Source: Asterias amurensis (lineage: Eukaryota; Echinodermata; Asteroidea; Forcipulatida; Asteriidae). From it: a DNA stretch of 64,000 bases. The notes under the pieces were generated by a model. It was given only the letters and a program-made list of their open reading frames with translations, made no database searches and had not been told where the DNA came from. The stretch lies in NCBI RefSeq assembly GCF_032118995.1, contig NC_092669.1, forward strand, positions 9,795,501 to 9,859,500. Reading direction: 5' to 3'. Of this stretch, positions 39,648 to 50,288 are shown piece after piece. Numbering within the stretch: the stretch's first letter is position 1; each line of letters starts with the position of its first letter. The position numbers and the translations under genes were made by a program.

Positions 39648-40507
39648 TGTTTTATTCGAACAAATTTTGAAATGTTGGCCAAATTACCACAATTTTTTAA
39701 TTGATAATAATTATATCAATTTAACTAGTATAGTACCATTAGTAGGCCTATAATATATGATTAAAAACAAAGAACAAGGAAATAACTTCAACAAGACGTC
39801 GCAAAATGACCCGCTAACACAAAGGCAAAAAGCAAATCGTTTTGTGTTGCACTATGTCAACAACTATACAACCTATAAATTGAAAATAATTTGTACCCTT
39901 CATTAAGACAAAAACTTTTTTTTATTCCAGAATCTTGAACACTGATATACTGGGCTGATCAAGTTTTGGAGCTGGCTAATTTGGTCAATTAATTAGTGGT
40001 TAATTAATACACCTATCAATTGTAAGACGCACTACAGGACCCCCCGGGGAGGGTGCGTCACTGTCCATATGTGAGTCGGATTTGCGTGTCCAAAGACCCA
40101 CTCGTGAGTCAAAAAGTTGACACACTTAATGCAGATTTGGGCGGTATTCCGAACAATTTTTTGACTTGCCAATCGCGGATAACGCGCACCACGGATGGAC
40201 ATTACCGACGCACATAAAATCTCTTGTAAATGACCCAGGCGCAGTGAATACCAAATAATTCAACCGTCATATACCTACGAGTTTCACGGTTTTGCAAGTG
40301 CATGCATTCGATCGGCCCCAGCGGCCAGTCTATCCAGGAACGCTGGGATGGGCTAATTGCTTGAACAGATTCTTGTTCAGGAAGTACGTCATGCGTACAG
40401 TGCATAGAAATAATGATGCAGTGTGAGTGTGATGCATGATGGGACTGCGCATTGTTAAAACGATGAGCGTGCGTGATGCATTTGCCCATCCCATCGCCTT
40501 TCAGTGG
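39648..40507. other. No gene or repeat recognised
   Basis: AT-rich to mixed sequence with only short chance frames. Confidence 0.3.
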
Positions 40508-40894
40508 TTAAAGGCAGTGGACACTATTGGTAATTACTCAAAATAATTATTAGCATAAAACCTTACTTTGTAACGAGTAATGGGGAGAGGTTGGTAGTAC
40601 AAAACATTGTGAGAAACAGCTCCCTCTGAAGTGGAGTAGTTTTCGAGAAAGAAGTAATTTTCCATGAATTTGATTTCGAGACCTCAAGTTTAGAATTTGA
40701 GGTCTCGAAATCAAGCATCTGAAAGCACACAACTTCGCGTGACAAGGGTGATTTTTTCTTTCATAGTTATCTCGCAACTCCGACGACCAATCAAGCTCAA
40801 ATTTTTACAGGTTTGTTATTTTATGCATATGTTGAGATACAGCAAGTAAGAAGACTGGTCTTTGAAAATTACCAATAGTGTCCACTGGCTTTAA
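40508..40894 (-). mobile_element. TTAA-type MITE, well preserved
   Basis: TTAA at 40508-40511 and 40891-40894, ends AGGCAGTGGACACTATTGG and ACCAATAGTGTCCACTGG, inner hairpin GACCTCAAGTTTAGAATTTG. Length 387 bp, close to the family norm. Confidence 0.82.
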
Positions 40895-41640
40895 AGCAAG
40901 GCGCTGGGGACGAGCGAAGTGCATGCACGAGTTGAGGTGTTCGAGGTTGTACCGCTTGATTTTCGAGACGAGCGGTTCCCAGCGCACTAGCTATTGAAAC
41001 GCACAGAAAACAGAGGGGCCCAAATACCCACAATTCAAAGCACAGCGCGCACGTGTCGCTCATCTGTCGAGCGCAATCAACAAATTTGCGCAACAATTTT
41101 GTGCGCATTTTATAACTTGCGCTATGCAGAATAGGTAGTTCCAATTGTGTATCGCGCAAATTTGAAGATTGCGCACCATCGTGTACACAAAGGCTTTATT
41201 TTGACAAAATACCACTTCCAGGTGACTTTAATTTTCTGGAGTTTACGTTCATGAGGAATGTGCAGCTACATTGTAAACCTCCCTAATGTTTACGCTATAT
41301 GCTTGAGAATTTCGGGCAGCTTAAACTACGTTTTGTTTACTACATTTTATACACTGCGTCACCATCTAAAGCCAAGTTTTACAACTTAATACACAACAGT
41401 GTGCGATGTCACATTATCACAGCAAGTGCATTTTTTTATTTTTTATTTTTTTATTTTGTATGCAAGTCGCCAGACACACAAGGCCTGAAGGCCACTTCAA
41501 GGTGTAGGCTACAATTTTATCCAGAGGCCGTTGCCACCTACTCCTAGGGCTGAAACAGGGTTAGCCCTTTTACAGTCCATACGGATGTAGGCTTGGGTAT
41601 CATCAGTTCGAAGTCTGGCTGGTAGAGCAGAAAGCAATAC
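40895..41640. other. No gene seen
   Basis: Spacer without a protein-like frame. The 3' part (41540-41640) may belong to the SINE that follows. Confidence 0.3.
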
Positions 41641-41760
41641 CTCCCCAATTTTATGTAGCAAGTGTCACGACGGGATTCGAACCCACACTCTGCAGCTCTG
41701 CTGATCAAACACCAGAGCTTGAATCCAGTGCTCTTAACGGCTCAGCCATGACAGGCCACT
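41641..41760 (-). mobile_element. tRNA-Leu-like SINE head
   Basis: On the minus strand GTCATGGCTGAGC, anticodon arm CTGGATTCAAGCTCTGG (CAA in the loop), a long variable arm and GTGGGTTCGAATCCCGTCGTGACA resemble a class-II tRNA-Leu. Only five acceptor pairs form, and two extra bases separate the T-stem from the acceptor, so I call a SINE head rather than a tRNA gene. Confidence 0.5.
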
Positions 41761-42203
41761 GTGTATGGGAATGAGGTTGATCAACTTATGTGGTCGGCTG
41801 TGGTACATGTAAATGTTATCGGATCGTTTTATTTATTATAATGTTCGTAAATAATCCAAATTTTTTCGTGGGTTATTCTCTTTCTTTATTATGATTTACC
41901 AGTATTATGTCAACCTATAATAAACCTAGAATTTTGGCGGAAAGTGATGAGAAAAATATATAGGCCTGGGTTGCATTCCACTCGCGCAAACGTTCGCCAA
42001 CAATTTCAAGTGGAACGAGTTGTTCGCCGCCACCTTGAGATTTTCGGGATAATCTGGACATAACAATTTTCAATAAGTGACATCTAGGCGATACCGATGT
42101 CAAACAAATATCACATATTTGAGTATTTTGGATATTACGAACACTGATGGTTATGTACAGTTTGCGAATGAAGGTGTTTTTCTGTTTTATTCTTTATCTG
42201 CAG

Positions 42204-42646
42204 ATGTACATGAGATAGAAGCGATGAAATACTGTGACCTTTGAACTAGTACAACCAACACGAACCTTTTTACACATGTGATGTGATGTATATAAAACGT
42301 AACCTACAGTTGTACATGTAAGTGTAGCCAAGTCTTTCTTAAAGACTTGGAACTCCTGAAATCCTTGGATGAATTATTACACGATGTCAATTTTTGCCGC
42401 ATGAATGTTTTCTCTGGCTGAAACTCCAAAGTCTGCACTCTAAAGAAAACTATTAAGTTCAGAATTTCAACGCGTCCTTTAATAAGGTTGTCCACAACAC
42501 TGGACTTTTGTGGTATTTGTGGATAAAATTTAGGTGCAAATGTAAACATTTTTTTAACCTGTATGGATAAAAAAAGTGAGACATGCTTCATGTTTTATAA
42601 ACAACTTGGCATCTTATGATAAAACACTTTATTGGATTTAACAAAT
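42204..42646 (+). other. Leader exon of the 13-finger gene
   Basis: The tract TTTTTCTGTTTTATTC and acceptor TATCTGCAG (to 42203) are followed by ATGTACATGAG, TGACCTTTGAACT (42235-42247) and AGCCAAGTCTTTCTTAAA, colinear with 12906-13394. A decayed finger phrase GTCCACAACACTGGACTTTTG is at 42490. Confidence 0.62.
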
Positions 42647-43810
42647 ATGAATTCTGAAACGGAGACACCTGAAAATGTCAAAGAGTTAAAGCACCAAAGT
42701 GCCCACCGTGATAAGAAACCATTTGTTTGTGAGATTTGTGGAAAGGTCTTCTCAAAAAAACTTGACCTGAAATCCCATCAGCGTGTGCACACTGGAGAGA
42801 AACCGTTTGTTTGTGACACTTGTGGAAGAGCCTTCTCACAAAAACATCATCTACAGTACCACGACCGTGTCCACACTGGAGAGAAACCATTTTCCTGTGA
42901 TATTTGTGGAAAAGCATTTTCTCAGAAATACAGGTTACAATCACACCAAAGAGTCCACACTGGAGAGAAACCATTTGTTTGTGACGTTTGTGGAAAAGCA
43001 TTTCCTCGCAAAAACAGCCTAAACACACACCAACTAGTCCACACTGGAGAGAAACCATTTACTTGTGACATTTGTGGAGAGCGTTTTACTTATCAGTTTG
43101 CGTTAACTGGTCATTACCAAATACACTCTGAGGACAAACCATTCTTCTGTAATATTTGTGAAAAAGGTTTCCCAAATGAGTATGCCCTAACAACCCATCA
43201 GCGTGTCCACACTGGAGAGAAACCATTTGTTTGTGACACTTGTGGAAAAGCCTTTAAACAAGAACATTACCTGAAATACCACGACCGTGTCCACACTGGA
43301 GAGAAACCATTCCCTTGTGATATTTGTGGAAAAGCATTTTCACTTAAAACCGGTCTGAAAGCCCACCAAAGAAGAGCCCACACTGGAGAGAAACCATTTG
43401 TTTGTGACATTTGTGGAAAATCATTTGCTCAAAGTTGCGGTCTTAAAATTCACTGTAGTGCCCACCACACTAAACAGAAACCATTTGTCTGTGACATTTG
43501 TACAAAAGGTTTTCCAAATAAGCATAGCCTGATCACCCATCAGCGTGTCCACACTGGAGAGAAACCATTTCTTTGTGACACTTGTGGGAAAGCCTTTTCA
43601 CTAAAACGAAACCTAAAACACCATAAACTTGTCCACACTGGAGAGAAACCGTTTTCCTGTGATAGTTGCGGAAAATCCTTTTCTCTTAAAACCAATCTAC
43701 AAAAACACGAAAGACTCCACACGGGAGAGAAACGTTTTTCTTGTGATATTTGTGGAAAAGCTTTCACTTATAAAATCAGTCTAAAAGAGCACCATAGAGT
43801 CCACCATTGA
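42647..43810 (+). CDS. C2H2 zinc-finger protein, 13 fingers (387 aa)
   Basis: ATG at 42647 (MNSETETPENVKELKHQSAH); the in-frame TTG upstream is not used in paralogues. Thirteen canonical fingers run from VCEICGKVFSKKLDLKSHQR to SCDICGKAFTYKISLKEHHR, then VHH and a TGA. Finger order matches the first 13 of the 13395 gene one to one (for example TCDICGERFTYQFALTGHYQ is identical), which marks a segmental duplication of the whole locus. The 14th finger is lost behind the stop. Differences concentrate partly in the helix positions before the first His. No effector domain. The expected role is nuclear DNA binding. It lies 1.3 kb upstream of the long gene at 45108. Confidence 0.88.
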   Translation: MNSETETPENVKELKHQSAHRDKKPFVCEICGKVFSKKLDLKSHQRVHTGEKPFVCDTCGRAFSQKHHLQYHDRVHTGEKPFSCDICGKAFSQKYRLQSHQRVHTGEKPFVCDVCGKAFPRKNSLNTHQLVHTGEKPFTCDICGERFTYQFALTGHYQIHSEDKPFFCNICEKGFPNEYALTTHQRVHTGEKPFVCDTCGKAFKQEHYLKYHDRVHTGEKPFPCDICGKAFSLKTGLKAHQRRAHTGEKPFVCDICGKSFAQSCGLKIHCSAHHTKQKPFVCDICTKGFPNKHSLITHQRVHTGEKPFLCDTCGKAFSLKRNLKHHKLVHTGEKPFSCDSCGKSFSLKTNLQKHERLHTGEKRFSCDICGKAFTYKISLKEHHRVHH

Positions 43811-44540
43811 TAGAAACCATTTATTTGTGACATTTTTTTTGTGGACAATCTTTTTCTCAAATGGATAGTCTAAGTGAGCATCACAGTGTCCACTTTGGGG
43901 AGAGCTTATGGTGACATTTGTGGAAAAGCATTCTCAACAAGAAAACACCTACATGTTAAGTACCATTAGCTTGTACACACAGTGGGGAAACCGCTTGCTT
44001 GTGATATTTGTGGATAGCTTCCTCACAAAATTAAAACCACACCTACTAAAAGGTGGCAAGCCTGTTCATTTGTGAAAAACACATCCAGGCCTGTTTGTTT
44101 TGTTTATGGAAGGGCATGGGCACAAAGGCCTTTCTTTTTGGTAAAGGGCACTCCATGAGGAAATTGTAAATTTCTACTGGAGCACCAATCGGGCATGGAG
44201 GCAAGTGCTTTGTTGCCTCCGTGAAATATCAGGCCTGCAATTTTCATTTTAACTCTGGATGGAGAGAAACCATTTATGACATTTGTGGAGAATCCTAGAA
44301 TTTCATGTAGCAGCTTGTTCTCACTGACCTCTGCTCACTAGTCACTAACCTCACTTTGAGGGGAACCATTTATCTGAATAATTTTTAGGAAAGCGTTAAG
44401 AATCTAGAATTTCATTTTTTGGGGGCTCTTGAGAGAACAGTTTTTTGTCTCACTCTGGGATATTTGTGATTTTTTTATGGGTGTAAAAAAAGGTCTTTTG
44501 AACTATCAAATACCAGGTGATTTGGGGTGTGAGATTTTCC
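43811..44540 (+). pseudogene. Decayed finger tail of the 13-finger gene
   Basis: AGAAACCATTTATTTGTGAC, CAAATGGATAGTCTAAGTGA and CACCTACATGTTAAGTACC track the 14th and later fingers of the 13395 locus, but frames are broken by stops and length changes. The stretch then follows 14880-15280 (GGAGAATCCTAGAATTTCAT). Confidence 0.65.
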
Positions 44541-44737
44541 TTAAAGACAATGGACACTATTGGTAATTGCCAAAGACCAGTCTTCTCACTTGGTGTATCT
44601 CAACATGCACACAAAATAACAAATCTGTGAAAATTTGAGCTCAATCGGTCATTGAAGTTGCGAGATAATAATGAACGTGTGCTTTCAGATGCTTGATTTC
44701 AAGACCTAAAATTCTAAACTTGAGGTCTCAAAATCAA
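44541..44737 (+). mobile_element. Truncated TTAA-type MITE
   Basis: TTAA at 44541 and AGACAATGGACACTATTGG at the left. The element stops after CAAATTCGTGGAAAAA and joins leader sequence (GTCATTGGATGG), so the right half and the 5' part of the leader are gone. Confidence 0.7.
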
Positions 44738-45107
44738 ATTCGTGGAAAAAAGTCATTGGATGGATGAATTTGTGTGTAATGTTGGTAATCAAATACAGGC
44801 TCTGACATCAAAGAAATTACATGTTGTGTTGGTAACACTGTCCAATTAGTTTAAGACAGGTGCAGACATTTTAAAGCCAGTTTTACTGACCATAACTGAA
44901 CCCACAGTAAAGGAGATACCATCTGTTTATGGTGGTTTTGAGAAGAAGTAACTGTTGTTTAAGTGAACTTACATTATCCTTCGCAGCGAATTTTTTTCAG
45001 GCTCTGGAGGAAAGAGTCACTGGCATACCTGTTATCCATGAGTGTATCCTTCTTTGACATATTTGGTAACAAAGTTCTGGACTTTGTGAAATATTTCTTC
45101 GGGTAAC
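44738..45107 (+). other. Partial leader of the 45.1-kb gene
   Basis: GAATTTGTGTGTAATGTTGG, CAGGCTCTGACATCAAAG and GAACCCACAGTAAAGGAG follow 52060-52260. The splice acceptor and upstream ORF start found in other leaders are missing here. Confidence 0.5.
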
Positions 45108-47255
45108 ATGAATCCTGAAAGTAACCAAACTGATATGGTCGGTGACTTGAGACACCAAGGAGTCCACACTGACATAAAACCATTTCTTTGTGATATTGGG
45201 GCAAACGCTTTCTCACAAGATCTCCAACTGACCAACAATCAGCCAGTCCAAACTGGAGAGAAACCATTTACTTGTGACATTTGTGGAAAAGGTTTCCCAA
45301 ATGAGTCTAGCCTAACAATCCATCAGCGTGTCCACACTGGAGAGAAACCATTTGTTTGTGACATTTGTGGAAAAGCCTTCTCACAAAAACATTGCTTGAT
45401 AAGCCACGACCGTGTCCACACTGGAGAGAAACCATTTTCTTGTAATATTTGTGGAAAAGCATTTTCATTTAAAACTAGTCTTAGTAGACACCAGAGAGCC
45501 CACATAGGAAAGAGACCATTTGTCTGTGGTATTTGTGGAAAATCATTCTCACGAAAACATTGCTTGACCATCCACGACTGTATCCACACTGGAGAGAAAC
45601 CAATTCCTTGTGAAATCCGTGGAAAATCTTTCTCACAAAATTTCAACCTGACTGACCGTCAACAGATCCACACTGGAGAGCAACTACTTGTATTTGTTTG
45701 TGACATTTGTGGAAAAGTTTTCATAAGTAAACCTAGCCTGGTCATCCATCAGCGTACCCACTTGGGCGTCCACACTGGAGAGAAGTTATTCTCTTGTAAA
45801 ATATGTGGAAAAACCTTCACACGAAAAAACGACTTAACCGTGCACAACCGTATCCACACTGGAGAGGAACCATTTCCTTGTGACAATGTATGTGGAGACG
45901 CCTTCAACAGAAAACAACATGCAGAACGTCATCAACTGATCCACACTGCTGGAGAAAAACGATTTATTTGTGAATTATGTGGAAAAGCTTTTTCACAAAG
46001 ATCCTACCTGACAATTCATATGCGTGTCCACACTGCAGACAAGCAATTTGGTTGTAACATTTGTGGAGTGTCTTTCACTAGTAAAAAGAGATTAACTGGG
46101 CATCAACACAGTATCCACGCTGGAGAGAAACCATTTGCTTGTGACATATGTGGAAAAGTATTTTCTCAAAAGGTCAATGTCAGGTGTCACCAGGGAGTGC
46201 ACACTGAAGAAATACCATTTGTTTGTGATATTTGTGGAAAACACTTGAAATCCAAAAAGGAATTTGACGAACACAAATGTGTCCACCCTGTAGGGGAGCC
46301 ATTTGTTTGTGATATCTGTGGAAAAGCATTTTCTCAAAAAACCAGTCTGAGTCGTCACCAAAGAGTACACACTGGAGAGAAAACATTTGTTTGTGACATT
46401 TGCGGAAAAGCATTTGCTCTTAGAGAAAATTTAAAAAGTCACAAAAGAGTACACTCTGTAGAGAAACCATTTGTTTGTGATATCTGTGGCAAAGCATTCT
46501 CTCAAAAAGGCTCTCTGAATCGTCATAAGAAAGTACACACTGGAGAAAAGCCATTTTCTTGTGACATTTGTGGAAAAGCATTTGCTCTAAGAGACAATTT
46601 AAAAAATCACGAAAGAGTCCACACTGGAGAGAAACCATTTGATTGTGACATTTGTGGAAAATCATTTGCTCTTAAAAGCGGTTTAAAGATTCATGAAAGA
46701 GTCCACACTGGAGAAAAACCATTCATTTGTGACATTTGTGGAGAAGGCTTCACTTATAACTTTGCTCTCTCTAACCATCACAAAACTCACATTGAAGAGA
46801 AACCAATAGTTTGTGATATTTGTGGAAAAGTCTTGAAATCTCGAAAGAAATTTGACAAACACAAATGCGTCCACCCTGTAGAGCAACCATTTGTTTGTGA
46901 TATCTGTGGAAAAGTATTTTCTCAAAAAGGCAGTCTGAATCGTCACCAGAATGTACACACTGGAGAGAAACCATTTGTTTGTGTAATTTGTGGAAAAGCA
47001 TTTGCTCTTAGAGGTTATTTAAAAAGTCACCAAAGAGTCCACACTGGAGAGAAACCATTCATTTGTGACATTTGTGGAGAAGGCTTTTCTCGTAAGTCTG
47101 CTCTCTCTAACCATCACCAAACTCACATTGAGGAAAAACCAATTGTTTGTGATATTTGTGGAAAAGTCTGGAAATCACAAAAGAAATTTTACAAACACAA
47201 ATGTGTCCACCCTATAGGGGAGCCATTAGTTTGTGACGTAGTTAAAAAGGAGTAG
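45108..47255 (+). CDS. C2H2 zinc-finger protein, 23 finger positions (715 aa)
   Basis: ATG at 45108 (MNPESNQTDMVGDLRHQGVH). The degenerate N-terminal finger FLCDIGANAFSQDLQLTNNQ is followed by 23 finger positions. Finger 5 has lost a Cys and a His (PCEIRGKSFSQNFNLTDRQQ). Finger 8 has an extra residue between the cysteines (CDNVC). The family's terminal-type finger (K.LKSKKxFDxHKCVH, followed by PVGEPF or similar) occurs at positions 12, 19 and 23, so the C-terminal half was built by duplicating blocks that each ended with the old C-terminus. It ends PIGEPLVCDVVKKE, like the 15405 gene. The HTAGEK linker is shared with that gene too. Presumed nuclear nucleic-acid-binding protein. Confidence 0.9.
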   Translation: MNPESNQTDMVGDLRHQGVHTDIKPFLCDIGANAFSQDLQLTNNQPVQTGEKPFTCDICGKGFPNESSLTIHQRVHTGEKPFVCDICGKAFSQKHCLISHDRVHTGEKPFSCNICGKAFSFKTSLSRHQRAHIGKRPFVCGICGKSFSRKHCLTIHDCIHTGEKPIPCEIRGKSFSQNFNLTDRQQIHTGEQLLVFVCDICGKVFISKPSLVIHQRTHLGVHTGEKLFSCKICGKTFTRKNDLTVHNRIHTGEEPFPCDNVCGDAFNRKQHAERHQLIHTAGEKRFICELCGKAFSQRSYLTIHMRVHTADKQFGCNICGVSFTSKKRLTGHQHSIHAGEKPFACDICGKVFSQKVNVRCHQGVHTEEIPFVCDICGKHLKSKKEFDEHKCVHPVGEPFVCDICGKAFSQKTSLSRHQRVHTGEKTFVCDICGKAFALRENLKSHKRVHSVEKPFVCDICGKAFSQKGSLNRHKKVHTGEKPFSCDICGKAFALRDNLKNHERVHTGEKPFDCDICGKSFALKSGLKIHERVHTGEKPFICDICGEGFTYNFALSNHHKTHIEEKPIVCDICGKVLKSRKKFDKHKCVHPVEQPFVCDICGKVFSQKGSLNRHQNVHTGEKPFVCVICGKAFALRGYLKSHQRVHTGEKPFICDICGEGFSRKSALSNHHQTHIEEKPIVCDICGKVWKSQKKFYKHKCVHPIGEPLVCDVVKKE

Positions 47256-47627
47256 TGGACACTATTGGTATTTGTGAAAGACCAGTCTTCTCACTTGGTG
47301 TATCTCAACATATGCATAAAACAACAAACCTGTGAAAATTTGAGCTCAATTGGTCGTCGAAGTTGCGAGAAAAAAATGAACGAAAAAACGCCATTGTCAC
47401 ACGAAGCTGTGTGTTAGATGGTTAATTTCGAGACCTCAAGTTCTAAATCTGAGGTCTCAAAATCAAATTTGCGAAAAATTAATTCTTTCTTGAAAACTGT
47501 GTCACTTCAGAGAGAGCCGTTTCTCACAATGTTTTATACCATCAACCTCTCCCCATTAATCGTAACCAAGTAAGTGTTATGCTAATAATAATTTTAAGTA
47601 ATTACCAATAGTGTCCACTGCCTTTAA
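47256..47627 (+). mobile_element. TTAA-type MITE directly after a stop codon
   Basis: The element begins TGGACACTATTGGTATTTG one base after TAG of the ZNF gene and ends GTGTCCACTGCCTTTAA at 47627. The left TTAA and first bases are missing. In the 15405 gene the same spot continues GAGTAGTTTAAGCACC. It would form the start of the 3' UTR. Confidence 0.75.
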
Positions 47628-47966
47628 GTTTAGTGCCCACTGCCTTTTAAGTTTTCACCAACAATTCCACACTTATAAAAATACATAAGAGAGATACTTA
47701 CGGAAAAGCTGTCTCGCAGCTCAAAAGAAGAAATTTCTTTATAACACCCAGGCACTTTCGCAAACAGGCCCTCTAGAGTTGTGTCTCACAAAATGTATGA
47801 AATTAGTAGATAAAGAGCTTTGCGCATGAAACAGTTTGACTGGGTGGGAGCGACCAAACTAGCTGGAAGTTGAAAGATGTGACTGTTGCAGTCAGTGTAA
47901 CTGAAGCGTCTTGATTTCAAACGTTGATGATCTTGTCATGAGCTAAATTCCATTGTAAAAATGTTG

Positions 47967-48142
47967 GTATTGTTTGAAACTTTGCATAGTTCGGAGAAAT
48001 AAGAAGAAACTATAAATAAATAGTTAACTTGCAGGTAAAACCATGTGTAAATCTCTTAGGGTGAGTGTTGGCTCTGAAAAGAGCCGGTTGGGTCTCGACG
48101 TTTCGAACAGTATACTCTGCTCGTCTTCTGGATCGAGAATGA
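47967..48142 (-). mobile_element. 176-bp insert with hammerhead-ribozyme-like motif and 12-bp target duplication
   Basis: GTAAAAATGTTG repeats at 47955-47966 and 48143-48154. The 15405 paralogue has the site once at about 19108. On the minus strand CCAGAAGACGAGCAG AGTATA CTGTTCGAAACGTC folds as a stem-loop with GAAAC after it, close to hammerhead cores reported from Penelope-like elements and retrozymes (from memory). A second hairpin, GGCTCTGAAAAGAGCC, is adjacent. No protein frame. Confidence 0.6.
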
Positions 48143-48154
48143 GTAAAAATGTTG

Positions 48155-49984
48155 TGTAAAGTTGCCTGTCTGGTTGAAACCACAATTTATGTGGGTTGTG
48201 CAGTACATGTAGCTCCTAATCTATTTGGTTCTGCATTACTCTAGAGTGTTTTTAGAATTTAGATATATAGATAACGACGTTTAAAGAATTCAACTCATGT
48301 CTGACACTTCATAATCTTGGCATAAATTTGTATGGGCTCAATTTCAAAGAGTTACTAACCGAACAATATTGCTTAAAAAAATATTAGCCAAGCAGAAATT
48401 AGCAGGATACCAGTTAAAAATTGTACACGTCTATGATTGGCTGGGAACCTTATTCTGGTAAAAGCATAGTTTTGTTGTGCTGAGCTAATTTGTGTGCTTT
48501 AAAGCAGCTTCATGAAATTGGGCTCAGAAAGAAAGATTTGAAAAAGTAAAGGTTCCCCATTTACACAAAATTGACATCTTCTCGTTATGACATGATGTTT
48601 ACTTTGTGATGTATATAATATGAAAGAAACTTGAATAAATTAAAACACCGGAATTATTTTTTAGATTTACAGAGTCTGTTCTTAGTTCTGATTATCACAA
48701 AATAATGTAGAACAATGGAAAGGCCCGTTTGCTTCGTTTTTGATAGGGCAGGGGCACCAAGGCATTTTCTCCAAAGAGCACCCAATGAGGAATTGGAAAT
48801 TTCTACTGTGAGCATTTTATGGGGACTAAACAAGGCAATGGACCAAGGACCCGTGGGCATCGAGGCAATCGCTTTTTCATTGCCTCCGTAAAGTATGAGG
48901 CCTGCAATTAATTTTCCACAAAGTCTGCCTTGAAGGCATGTTTTCTGATAAAGCAACTTTATACAAGTCAGTTGGTTTTCCTTTAAAGATGTTTTGTTAC
49001 TGCATATGTAGCACTAGGGCATGAAGGAGGAGGGTCAAGCATGCATTCCTCCATGGGTGGGGTAGACAAATTGTAAAGGGTTCTTCAGTGAGGTTAAACA
49101 AAACATATATTGCCCAGCTACCACTACTGGTACATTTTCAAAGGGGAATCTGGTCAACACAAAAATTTGTTCGTTTCCTCCATGCGCGGTCCTGCCATTC
49201 TCGGGCCCTTTTTTGTTTAAAATGTATTGATGGTTGATATGTGATTGAGGTTATTATAACGCTATATGCACTACGCAAGTTTCAGTTACAAAATCCCTTA
49301 ACTTCTAGAAAAAAAAGTGACACCAAAGAAACCACCACGCCCCCCCCCCCCCGCATAAAAAAATAGCCTGCTCATCATCCACAGCATTACAAAGGAAATT
49401 TCCACGAGGTCAAGGCCCAATTTCATAAAGCCTGTCGTGGAGCACAAAAACCTGCAAACACAGAAAAGTATTGCTTATAGCAGAAACAGGTTTTGCCAAA
49501 ATTTAATAAGGTTTGCAATTTTGTCACTAGTGGTGCGTGCCCAGCTCAACTTTTGCTTTTATTTGCAAAGAATTTTGTCAAGATTTTCTGTAGTTGCGTC
49601 TGTTGCGATCCTCCTGCCTCTTCGAAGCCGTCGGGAGGAGGTACTATTTTCTGTGAAATGGGGCTCCAGTGGTGGCGCCTTGGGGTGGGAATTGAAGTTG
49701 AAAGGGGTTCGTTGAAAAATAGACTTGACAAGCTTCAAAGTCAAGCACCGATTTGGTAAGTTTGAGAACATTCTATTTTTTGTATAATGATCTTATTAAC
49801 CGTTCCGCAGTGTATTACACCTTGTTGTTGGGGACTCGTCCATGTTCCCTGTTGAAGAAGTTTGTACAATTAATTTCTAGAAATTATTTCATAAAACAGT
49901 CGTAAACACTTGACACGCTGGGTAAACGAGTCTGGTACCACAGATCGTGGTATTCGGTCATACGAAGTTGATCAGGGAGCCCGA
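48155..49984 (+). other. Conserved unit spacer, no gene
   Basis: Colinear with 19110-23990: TGTGGGTTGTGCAGTACATG, TAGCAGGATACCAGTTAAAA, GGCATTTTCTCCAAAGAGCA, CAAAATCCCTTAACTTC, ATTATTTCATAAAACAG. AATAAA motifs occur near 48633. A C run lies at about 49339-49352. Confidence 0.5.
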
Positions 49985-50288
49985 CAAAGCATGGTTTCAC
50001 GTCGAATGCAAAATGTTGGGAACGGTGGTCGATCCCGCAAATCTATAACGTTGAGAAGCAAAGCAACTGTGTTGACTCATGAGTTCGTGTGTATGGACCA
50101 GTCGTGTGTATGACCTCTGACATTTCCTTGAGGCACCTAGCACAACAAATTAAAGGCCGTGTCAGAATTTTTCTCATTGGCTTGATTGATGCTTCACTTT
50201 TCAAAGAGAATTGGCCCTTCTGAGAAGTCGTGAGTCTTTCACAGTAAACTCTTCACTATCGTAGCTTTCTATCAGTATGGTAAGCATG
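49985..50288 (+). promoter_or_regulatory. Promoter block and exon 1 of the 52.5-kb gene
   Basis: GGTTTCACGTCGAATGCAAA, ACGGTGGTCGATCCC, TCTATAACG (weak TATA position) and AGCAAAGCAACTGTGTTGA are in the conserved order. Exon 1 ends GGTAAGCATG/GTAAGTGTG at 50288/50289. The predicted intron runs to 51953. Confidence 0.58.

Noticed and set aside
41645-41745. tRNA-Leu(CAA) gene on the minus strand
   Set aside because: Two extra bases between T-stem and acceptor and only five acceptor pairs; better read as a SINE head.
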